Of a stretch of DNA of 64,000 bases, positions 9,330 through 15,798 are shown one piece after another (the stretch's first letter is position 1; each line of letters opens with the position of its first letter). The notes under the pieces are model-generated. The model did not search any database, had not been told where the DNA came from, and worked only from the letters and a program-made list of their open reading frames with translations. The stretch comes from an uncultured Prevotella sp. (GTDB taxonomy: Bacteria; Bacteroidota; Bacteroidia; Bacteroidales; Bacteroidaceae): contig CAMNPM010000004.1 of NCBI GenBank assembly GCA_946548065.1, positions 1-64,000 on the forward strand, read 5' to 3'. The translations under genes and the position numbers were made by a program.

Positions 9330-10025
9330 ATGAAGAAAATTTTTACTCTAATTGCAATGGCCCTCGTGGCCGTAGGTGCTCAGGCACAGGCTCAGTTGAT
9401 ACAGTTTTCTGAGGCGAAAACCAAAGGTACGGCAGCAGGGACGTATGGTGATGGCACTTTCAAGTTGACAGCAGTTGACACAAATGCCAATAAATTGGCA
9501 ATAGATGAAAATTCTGCTTGGTTTGGTACTGCAGGTGAGCAAATGAAATTTAGTTATCGTTTAAAAACAGGCGGCAAGTCAGATTCAAATAACAATCTTT
9601 CTTTGGCTATACCTGGTGCGGGTAAGGTCCTAGTGTACGTACGTACAGGCTCTAACACTGCTACTGACCGTAACATCGTTTTGACGCAGAACGAAACTGA
9701 ACTGTATAATCAAGTTGTATTGGAATCTAGTAAGGTATTAGTGAAGGGACTTGATAGTAAGGAGCCAGAAAAGGAAACCAATGTGTATCCTGTTATCGAA
9801 GTTGATGTCACTGAAGGAACTTTGGCTATTGCATATCCTACAAATAGTCTTAATTTCTATGGCTTCCAGTTCGTCCCAACAGGTTCTGAACCTATAACCG
9901 GCATCCAAACTGTGAAGGCTGATGACGCTGCCACAGGTGCTTCTTACAACCTCGCTGGGCAGAAGGTTGGCGAGAGCTACAAGGGTGTGGTGATTAAGAA
10001 TGGCAAGAAGGTCGTGATTAAGTAA
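9330..10025 (+). CDS. Small secreted protein with Prevotella-type C-terminal box
   Basis: 231 residues from the ATG at 9330 (an alternative ATG is at 9324). Signal peptide MKKIFTLIAMALVAVGAQAQ is nearly the same as that of the 5536-6648 gene. The middle is beta-rich and not recognised; it resembles a single jelly-roll-like domain (FKLTAVDTNANKLAIDENSAW, KVLVYVRTGS). The last 30 residues, YNLAGQKVGESYKGVVIKNG plus KKVVIK, form the same terminal box. The protein is probably exported across the outer membrane or surface-anchored. Own promoter and terminator. Confidence 0.8.
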   Translation: MKKIFTLIAMALVAVGAQAQAQLIQFSEAKTKGTAAGTYGDGTFKLTAVDTNANKLAIDENSAWFGTAGEQMKFSYRLKTGGKSDSNNNLSLAIPGAGKVLVYVRTGSNTATDRNIVLTQNETELYNQVVLESSKVLVKGLDSKEPEKETNVYPVIEVDVTEGTLAIAYPTNSLNFYGFQFVPTGSEPITGIQTVKADDAATGASYNLAGQKVGESYKGVVIKNGKKVVIK

Positions 10026-10124
10026 GAGCAACGAGAGCTTGCTCTCATTGCCGAACGTGAACGACCTCGACCTTAGGTCAAGACGATTCAGAAGTAAGCA
10101 GTCATTCTTAAGCAGAAACAATAA

Positions 10125-10156
10125 GGAGCGGACCTTGAATGGGGTTCGCTCCTTTT
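10125..10156 (+). terminator. Terminator of the 9330 gene
   Basis: GGAGCGGACC / GGTTCGCTCC, a 10-bp stem with one G-U pair, then TTTT. An extra small hairpin GAGAGC-TT-GCTCTC lies at 10033-10046. Confidence 0.8.
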
Positions 10157-10170
10157 AGTATTGTTGGATG

Positions 10171-11316
10171 CTAAAGCGTTATCTCGCCAGAGCCAAAGCA
10201 GCGGTGGTGCTGGGCATCGTAGACGACGCAGAACTGCCCTGGGGCCACGCCATGAATGGGCTGCTCGGAATGGACGATGTACTCGCCATCGGGCAGCGGC
10301 TCTATTGTGGCACGGAAATAGTCGGACGTGTGGCGAATCTTGAATGTCACCTTTGCTGCCGACTGGCCCTCTGGCTCAGCCGTCTCTTTGCAGGCGAATG
10401 TCAGGCACTCTTCGAGGGGCAGGGTGAGGGCATGGAAGTCGCGCATCTTGAAGTCCTGCTTGTAGGCCGTCTGAGGGTCATAGCCGTGCGAGACGTATAA
10501 TATATTAAGGTGTACGTCTTTCTTCACCACAAACCACGGGCCTCCGCCAAAGCCCAGCCCCTTGCGCTGCCCGATGGTGTGGAACCACAGTCCGCGATGC
10601 TCGCCAATGCGCTTGCCCGTCTCCAGCTCAATCACGTCGCCAGGCTGTTCGCCCAGATAGCGGCGGATGTAGTCGTTGTAGTTGATCTTGCCCAGGAAGC
10701 AGATGCCCTGCGAGTCGCGCCGGTGGGCTGGGGCCAGGTGCTCGCGCTCGGCAATCTGCCGCACCTCGTCCTTCATCATGTGTCCGATGGGGAAGAGCGC
10801 CTTGCGCAGCTGCCAGTCGTAGATCTGGGCCAGGAAGTCGGTCTGGTCCTTCACAGGGTCGGGGCTGGTGCAGAGCCAGGTTAATTTACTATTTGACGAT
10901 TTACTGTTTACTATTTCTTCCTCTTCCGTCCGCGCATAGTGGCCAGTGGCTATGAGGTCGTAGTCGTGGCCTCGCTTCTGGTCGAAGGCTCCGAACTTGA
11001 TGAGCCTGTTGCACATCACGTCGGGGTTGGGCGTCAGACCAGCCCGCACCTTGTCCATCGTGTAGCGAGTCACCTGGTCCCAGTACTCGCGGTGGCAGTC
11101 TATCACCTCCAGCCTGCAGCCGTACTTGTGTGCCACAGAGGTGGCCATCTCCAGGTCCTCCTCGCTGGAACAGTCCCACTCCTCCTCTTCCTCAGGGCCA
11201 ATCTTGATATAGAAGCAGTCGGGCTGCAGCCCCTGACTCGCCAGCTGGTAGAGCACCACGCTGGAGTCGACACCGCCAGAGAGTAATACAGCTATTTTCT
11301 TGTCTTGCAGATTCAT
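10171..11316 (-). CDS. mnmA: tRNA-specific 2-thiouridylase MnmA
   Basis: 381 residues. The P-loop-like SGGVDSSV, the catalytic Cys in NPDVMCNRLIKFGAF and the second Cys in SQGICFLGKINYNDYI are all present, with the C-terminal DYFRATIEPL domain. It adds sulfur to C2 of the wobble uridine of Lys, Glu and Gln tRNAs in the cytoplasm. In the loop after TGHYART the protein carries IVNSKSSNSKL, encoded by a copy of an intergenic AT-rich repeat (10884-10916). The reading frame is intact and both Cys residues are kept, so the enzyme is probably active. The start codon lies 4 nt after a -7 box. Confidence 0.96.
   Translation of the reverse strand: MNLQDKKIAVLLSGGVDSSVVLYQLASQGLQPDCFYIKIGPEEEEEWDCSSEEDLEMATSVAHKYGCRLEVIDCHREYWDQVTRYTMDKVRAGLTPNPDVMCNRLIKFGAFDQKRGHDYDLIATGHYARTEEEEIVNSKSSNSKLTWLCTSPDPVKDQTDFLAQIYDWQLRKALFPIGHMMKDEVRQIAEREHLAPAHRRDSQGICFLGKINYNDYIRRYLGEQPGDVIELETGKRIGEHRGLWFHTIGQRKGLGFGGGPWFVVKKDVHLNILYVSHGYDPQTAYKQDFKMRDFHALTLPLEECLTFACKETAEPEGQSAAKVTFKIRHTSDYFRATIEPLPDGEYIVHSEQPIHGVAPGQFCVVYDAQHHRCFGSGEITL
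10884..10916. repeat. Copy of the TTTACTATTT repeat inserted in frame in mnmA
   Basis: 33 bp that match 4304-4336 except one A/G change. The tract is markedly AT-rich within a GC-rich gene. Confidence 0.88.
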
Positions 11317-11320
11317 GCTG

Positions 11321-11351
11321 CAAAATTACTTAAATATTATTAATTATCCAA
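11321..11351 (-). promoter_or_regulatory. mnmA promoter, leaderless geometry
   Basis: On the minus strand, TTG (11349-11351), 20 bp, TAATTTTG (11321-11328), then 4 nt to the mnmA ATG. Confidence 0.65.
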
Positions 11352-11360
11352 GCAGATTGG

Positions 11361-11390
11361 TTGTTATTTCAAAAAGAGGATATATCTTTG
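11361..11390 (+). promoter_or_regulatory. Promoter of the Y1 transposase-like gene
   Basis: TTG (11361-11363), 19 bp, TATCTTTG (11383-11390); an ATG follows after 3 nt at 11394. Confidence 0.6.
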
Positions 11391-11393
11391 TGG

Positions 11394-12716
11394 ATGGTCA
11401 AACCACATAGCATGATGGAAAGCTCGACACATCGGATGGACAGGCGCTCTTACCAGCACCATTATTGCTGGGCGGGCGTGTATCACCTTACAATGAAGGT
11501 AAGTGGCGATTTGCGTCAGCCTTTAGGAAGGGTGGTGGGCAGCGTCGGTATTCCAGATGGTGAGCCTGGGGCACCGGTCGTGGAGCTGTCGGAGATGGGA
11601 AAGATGGTGGAGTACGAACTGACGCATAGCATTACGAGGCATTATCCTATGATAGAGGTGCAGGAGTATGTGGTGATGCCAGAGCATTTGCATGCTATCT
11701 TGGCTGTGAAAAGCAGAATCGTCAGCGCATCGGGGCGCGAAACGCATTTGGGACAGGTGATTGCGGGATTCAAAAAGGGATGCAATCGGCGATACTGGGA
11801 GTATATAGAGCAGCGGGGTAAACCCGCTGCCACACGGATGCCCGCTATGGATGCAGAGCGGCGGGGGACCGTTGTGGATGCAGAGCGGTGGGGGACTGCT
11901 GCGGATGGTGAGCGGCGGGGGACTGCTGCGGATGGTGGCGCAGAGGGTAGCGGTGTGGATGGTGGCAGCGTGTGCCTTTCGGTTTACCCGAAAGGGTATA
12001 AGGTGCCTTCTAATGGCACCACGGGGCGCAAGCCGCTTTTTGCCTATGGCTATGTTGACGTGATGCCTCTGGATGCGCAACAGTTAGAACAGCAACGCAG
12101 ATATATCCGGAATAATCCTCGTAGCCGGTTGATGCGCACAGAAAACCGCGAATGGCTGCAACCCAAACGGCTCGCCGTTCCTACTGCGGTGAGCTTGGTT
12201 GCCTTGAGGGGCTATCTGCAGCGTGAATGCCTTATGCCGTCATTGGATGAAGACAGGTGGAGCGATTTGCAATCACAGATACTTTTATCCAACGGACAGG
12301 TGGTTTGCGACAGTTATGGCAATCGCCAGTTGCTGGACCGCTGCCTGTTGCCTGTAGTATGCCATCGGAAAGATGCTTCTTTCTTTAGCCAGCAAAAAGA
12401 AAGATGCCTCAGGGCGGCATGTGAGGGTGCCGTTTTAGTTTCAGCGCGAATCTCCAAAGGTGAACAGACTATTATGGATGAGGCTGTAAGCAATGGGTGT
12501 CCTGTCGTGCTGGTGAAGGATAATGGCTTTCCTATGATTTATCATCCATCGGAGCATGATATAGTGCTATGTGCAGAAAGCAAGCTCCTATTGGTGACAC
12601 CGTGGAAATATAAATATCGGGCAGTAGGGAAGAGCATTGGCGTAGAGGAGTGCAAGACAATGAATTGTATTGCCCAGGCCTTATGCCGTCAGAAAGATTC
12701 GTGGTGGAAAAGATAG
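11394..12716 (+). CDS. Y1/REP-associated (RAYT-like) transposase with long C-terminal extension
   Basis: About 440 residues from the ATG at 11394; a later start at 11412 is possible. The N-terminal part (about 20-155) has the Y1 HUH pattern: YQHHYCWAGVYHLTMKV, then VVMPEHLHAIL (the His-x-His metal site) and VIAGFKKGCNRRYWEYI with a candidate catalytic Tyr. A 27-bp in-frame tandem repeat encodes residues about 153-193. The C-terminal ~170 residues (GAVLVSARISKGEQTIMDEA, GCPVVLVKDNGFPMIY) resemble a Rossmann-like nucleotide-binding fold, possibly DprA/SLOG-like; this is inference. There are no flanking inverted repeats of an insertion sequence, so it looks domesticated, like RAYT proteins that act on dispersed short repeats. 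Confidence 0.78.
   Translation: MVKPHSMMESSTHRMDRRSYQHHYCWAGVYHLTMKVSGDLRQPLGRVVGSVGIPDGEPGAPVVELSEMGKMVEYELTHSITRHYPMIEVQEYVVMPEHLHAILAVKSRIVSASGRETHLGQVIAGFKKGCNRRYWEYIEQRGKPAATRMPAMDAERRGTVVDAERWGTAADGERRGTAADGGAEGSGVDGGSVCLSVYPKGYKVPSNGTTGRKPLFAYGYVDVMPLDAQQLEQQRRYIRNNPRSRLMRTENREWLQPKRLAVPTAVSLVALRGYLQRECLMPSLDEDRWSDLQSQILLSNGQVVCDSYGNRQLLDRCLLPVVCHRKDASFFSQQKERCLRAACEGAVLVSARISKGEQTIMDEAVSNGCPVVLVKDNGFPMIYHPSEHDIVLCAESKLLLVTPWKYKYRAVGKSIGVEECKTMNCIAQALCRQKDSWWKR
11850..11971. repeat. 27-bp in-frame tandem repeat, about 4.5 units
   Basis: Units begin GATG at 11850, 11877, 11904, 11931 and 11958 and encode nine-residue blocks such as DAERRGTVV, DAERWGTAA and DGERRGTAA. Confidence 0.88.
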
Positions 12717-12728
12717 AAAATACATGAT

Positions 12729-12810
12729 GATGAAAGAAAACGAATGCTAAAATAAAGAAAGATGAAAGAAAACGGATGCTAAAACAAGTGATGATGAAAG
12801 AAAACGGATA
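12729..12810. repeat. 32-bp tandem repeat duplicating the start of the mutarotase gene
   Basis: GATGAAAGAAAACGrAT recurs at 12729, 12761 and 12793 with an exact 32-bp period. Each copy holds an ATG, but the first two frames hit a stop after a few codons; only the third continues into the mutarotase. Confidence 0.85.
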
Positions 12811-13177
12811 CAAGCAGAAAGAATACGGCAAGCCCGTGAAGCGCTATTGCCAGACGCTCGACCTAAAGGCCGACGCCGCGCTGATAGCCAAGTATAAGGA
12901 GGCGCACGACCGCTTCCACTTCTGGCCCGAGATCAAGGCTGGCATTCAGGAGGTGGGCATCCTGGAGATGGAGATATACATCTTGGGAAACCGGCTCTTT
13001 ATGATTGTCGAGACGGATCTCGACTTCGATTGGCAGTCGGCAATGTCCCGTCTGGCCACCTTGCCCCGACAGGAAGAGTGGGAGGCGTATGTAGCGCTGT
13101 TTCAGGACTGCAAGCCCGGTGCTACAAGCGACCAGAAGTGGCAACTGATGGAGCGGATGTTTTACCTTTATGAGTGA
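12791..13177 (+). CDS. rhaM: L-rhamnose mutarotase
   Basis: 128 residues from ATG 12791; ATG 12794 is equally possible. VKRYCQTLDLKADAALIAKY, HFWPEIKAGIQEVGILEMEI, LGNRLFMIVET and LATLPRQEEWEAYV are the family hallmarks, with length slightly above the usual 104-115 because of the N-terminus. It interconverts alpha and beta L-rhamnopyranose in the cytoplasm. It lies 15 kb from the kinase-isomerase-permease-aldolase operon. The start region is triplicated by a 32-bp repeat, so the true start is uncertain by one or two codons. The aldose-epimerase-like gene follows on the same strand. Confidence 0.93.
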   Translation: MMKENGYKQKEYGKPVKRYCQTLDLKADAALIAKYKEAHDRFHFWPEIKAGIQEVGILEMEIYILGNRLFMIVETDLDFDWQSAMSRLATLPRQEEWEAYVALFQDCKPGATSDQKWQLMERMFYLYE

Positions 13178-13187
13178 TTCGAAGCCC

Positions 13188-13219
13188 CGAAGCCTCGAAA
13201 TAACGAAGCCTCGAAATAT
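13188..13219. repeat. 16-bp tandem duplication
   Basis: Two copies of CGAAGCCTCGAAATAw in the gap between mutarotase and epimerase; preceded by a partial third copy. It resembles the TCGA-rich repeats near recA. Confidence 0.7.
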
Positions 13220-13250
13220 CTAAGTATCGACGAAACAAAATAAAAAAGCA

Positions 13251-14105
13251 ATGACAGAACTGAAGAATGAACAGCTGACCATTCAGGTGGCAGAGAAGGG
13301 AGCCGAGCTCCAGAGCGTGAAAGATGCTGAGGGTAGGGAATATATGTGGCAGGCGGGTCCGGAGTGGCCTCGCCATTCACCCATTCTGTTTCCCTTGGTG
13401 TGCAGCGTCAACGACGGTACCTACCGCGTTGACGGCAAGGAGTACCACTTGCCGCGTCATGGGTTTGCGCGCGACAGTGAGTTTACGCTGATCTCGCAGA
13501 CCCAGGACAAGGTGACCTTTGCCCTGCATGAGAGCGCGGAAACGCTGAAGGTGTATCCCTTCTGTTTCAATCTGGCCATCACTTATAGGCTGGAGGCTAA
13601 TAAGATACACGTCATCTGGCACGTGGAGAATACCGATGTGCGCGAGATCCACTTCCAGATAGGCGGACACCCCGCCTTCAACGTGCCTGGCGGCAAGCTG
13701 GAAGGCAGGATAAAGCTGGACAACGAGGAGCCTATGGATGTGCTGAAGAGCTACGCTGACGGCAGTCACGATATGCTGGAAGTGCCGCTGGAGGCAGATA
13801 TGGGCATTCTGGAGATTAACAACAGCTTCTTCCGTAACGACTCTGTGAAGATACACAAGAGCCAGACCCACAGGGCCATGCTGATGGACACTGATGGCGA
13901 GCCAGCAGTGACGGTAGACTACAAGGCACCCGTCTGTGCCTTCTGGAGTCCCTACGACAAGCAGGCTCCCTTTGTCTGCATAGAACCTTGGTACGGTATT
14001 GGCGATCCCAGAGGTTTCAGCGGAGAATTTAAGGACAAGCCGCTGATGAACCATCTGCAGCCAGGAGCCAGCTTTATGAGCAAATATACGATTACGATTA
14101 AGTGA
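13251..14105 (+). CDS. Aldose 1-epimerase family protein (LacX-like)
   Basis: 284 residues. The galactose-mutarotase fold pattern is seen: GAELQSVKDAEGREYMW, PRHSPILFPLVCSVNDG, LPRHGFARDSEF (the first catalytic His region), FQIGGHPAFNVP and CIEPWYGIGDP (the catalytic Glu region). The LacX-type branch acts on sugars or sugar phosphates that are not defined. It sits just after L-rhamnose mutarotase, which suggests a shared role in sugar anomer interconversion. No signal peptide, so cytoplasmic. Confidence 0.9.
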   Translation: MTELKNEQLTIQVAEKGAELQSVKDAEGREYMWQAGPEWPRHSPILFPLVCSVNDGTYRVDGKEYHLPRHGFARDSEFTLISQTQDKVTFALHESAETLKVYPFCFNLAITYRLEANKIHVIWHVENTDVREIHFQIGGHPAFNVPGGKLEGRIKLDNEEPMDVLKSYADGSHDMLEVPLEADMGILEINNSFFRNDSVKIHKSQTHRAMLMDTDGEPAVTVDYKAPVCAFWSPYDKQAPFVCIEPWYGIGDPRGFSGEFKDKPLMNHLQPGASFMSKYTITIK

Positions 14106-14110
14106 AGATT

Positions 14111-14153
14111 GATGAATTTGCTGCCACCATTAGGGCCTGGCAGCAAATTCATC
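14111..14153. terminator. Perfect 16-bp hairpin between convergent epimerase gene and rsgA
   Basis: GATGAATTTGCTGCCA and its exact complement (14138-14153) around an 11-nt loop. There is no U-tract on either side, so it may be a 3'-end stabiliser or an atypical bidirectional terminator. Confidence 0.65.
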
Positions 14154-14155
14154 AT

Positions 14156-15097
14156 TCAGTAAGCTTCGCGGTACTTGTTCTCGCCCTTGTCCTCCAGCAT
14201 CGAGAGATACGACTGGTAGCGGCTCTGGGCTATGTAGTGTTCTTCTACCGCCTTGAGTACCGCGCAGCCTGGTTCGTGGGTATGGGTACAGTCGGAGAAG
14301 CGGCACTGCTTGGAGAACTCGAATATCTCCTTGAAGTAGCTGGTAAGTTCTTCGCGCTCTATGTCGAAGGTGCCAAAGCCCTTGATGCCTGGGGTGTCGA
14401 TAAGCCAAGAATTGTTGGCGGGAGAGCCGCCGCCCACTGGAGTGAGGGGTATCATCTCTGAGAAAGTGGTGGTGTGCATGCCTGTCTGGTGGGCATCGCT
14501 GATGTCTGCCACGCGAAGTTCTGCCCCAGGTATGAGCCTGTTGATGAGTGTCGACTTGCCCACGCCCGAGTTGCCCGAGAGCAGCGAAATCTTGCCTTCG
14601 AGCAGCGGGCGCAACTCCTCGACACCCTGCCTTGTCTCTGCCGATATGGCGCGACACTCGTAACCTACGGTCTCGTAGAGCTGAATCATCATCTGCTGAT
14701 AGTGCAGCTCTGGGTCGGAGAGTAGGTCGGTCTTGTTGAATACCAGGATGACGGGTACCCGATAGGCTTCGGCAGAAGCCAAGAAACGGTCGATAAACGT
14801 AGTGGAAGTCTCCGGTTTGCTGACGGTGACCACCAGCAGAGCCTGATCGACATTGGCAGCCAGGATGTGGCTCTGCTTGGAGAGGTTGATGCTCTTGCGG
14901 ATGATGTAGTTGCGACGGTCCTCAATCTCGACAATGAATCCGTCGCGCACTTCCACGCGGTCGCCAACAGCCACGGGATTGGTGCTTCTGATGCCCCGCA
15001 GGCGGAAGTTGCCCTTAATCTTATAATCGGCAGTCAGCCCATCGTCCGTGAGGACGGTGTACCAACTGCCGGTATTCTTGATGACGAGTCCTTTCAT
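14156..15097 (-). CDS. rsgA: Ribosome small-subunit-dependent GTPase RsgA
   Basis: 313 residues. N-terminal OB domain, then the circularly permuted GTPase order: FNKTDLL (G4), [11 protein letters not shown] (G1), [10 protein letters not shown] (G3), and the C-terminal zinc-binding region [16 protein letters not shown]. RsgA helps late 30S assembly. It starts one base after the end of frr, so the two are translated from one mRNA driven by the frr promoter. Confidence 0.97.
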   Translation of the reverse strand: MKGLVIKNTGSWYTVLTDDGLTADYKIKGNFRLRGIRSTNPVAVGDRVEVRDGFIVEIEDRRNYIIRKSINLSKQSHILAANVDQALLVVTVSKPETSTTFIDRFLASAEAYRVPVILVFNKTDLLSDPELHYQQMMIQLYETVGYECRAISAETRQGVEELRPLLEGKISLLSGNSGVGKSTLINRLIPGAELRVADISDAHQTGMHTTTFSEMIPLTPVGGGSPANNSWLIDTPGIKGFGTFDIEREELTSYFKEIFEFSKQCRFSDCTHTHEPGCAVLKAVEEHYIAQSRYQSYLSMLEDKGENKYREAY

Positions 15098-15658
15098 TTA
15101 GACTGTCATAATCTCCTTGTTCTTGGCCTCCATGAGCTCGTCGAGCTTCTTGATGTACTTGTCGTGCAGCTTCTGCAGCTCCAGCTCAGCATCCTTCTCG
15201 TTGTCCTCAGAGAGTCCGTCCTTGATGGCCTTCTTCAGCTTGTCCTTGATGTCGGCACGTACGTTGCGCACCTCCACCTTGGCCTTCTCGGCAATCTTGT
15301 TGCACTGCTTCACCAAGTCGCGGCGACGCTCTTCGGTAGGCTGGGGGATTCCCAGACGGATAATCTCGCCGTTGTTCTCTGGCGTGATGCCTACGTCAGA
15401 GTCCATGATAGCCTTCTCGATATCCTTGATTTGCTTGCGGTCCCAAGGCTTGATGGCTATGGTACGTGCATCGGGAGTCGACACGTTGGCAACTTGGTTC
15501 AGGGGTACTTTCTGACCATACGACTCTACTCTCACACCGCTCAGGATGGCCACGTTGGCACGACCGGCACGAATACGGTTCAGCTCCTCTTCGAGGTACA
15601 TTGCTGCCATTTCCATGCGCTCTTCGGCAGCGGCTAATGTCTGTTTAATGTCTATCAT
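15098..15658 (-). CDS. frr: Ribosome recycling factor
   Basis: 186 residues, normal length. RIRAGRANVAILSGVRVESYG, the TIAIKPWDRKQIKDIEKAI block, PQPTEERRRDLVKQ and the C-terminal helix ELQKLHDKYIKKLDELM are family signatures. It dissociates post-termination ribosomes together with EF-G. First gene of an frr-rsgA unit, divergent from the sensor-kinase operon. Confidence 0.98.
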   Translation of the reverse strand: MIDIKQTLAAAEERMEMAAMYLEEELNRIRAGRANVAILSGVRVESYGQKVPLNQVANVSTPDARTIAIKPWDRKQIKDIEKAIMDSDVGITPENNGEIIRLGIPQPTEERRRDLVKQCNKIAEKAKVEVRNVRADIKDKLKKAIKDGLSEDNEKDAELELQKLHDKYIKKLDELMEAKNKEIMTV

Positions 15659-15687
15659 AAATGTAAAATGTTATAGTTTCTTAGCTG

Positions 15688-15718
15688 CAAAGATACGAAT
15701 AAGTGGTTAAAACGCAAA
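15688..15718 (-). promoter_or_regulatory. frr-rsgA promoter
   Basis: On the minus strand, TTTG (15715-15718), 19 bp, TATCTTTG (15688-15695). Confidence 0.88.
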
Positions 15719-15733
15719 ATAATTTCCCAAAAA

Positions 15734-15765
15734 TTTGGAGAATGTTATAATTTTGCCTATCTTTG
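15734..15765 (+). promoter_or_regulatory. Promoter of the four-kinase operon
   Basis: TTTG (15734-15737), 20 bp, TATCTTTG (15758-15765), 33 nt before the first ATG. No other promoter is seen between the four genes, whose gaps are 10-26 bp. Confidence 0.88.
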
Positions 15766-15798
15766 TAGGCAGTATAAACTGATAACTAAACACCTACT

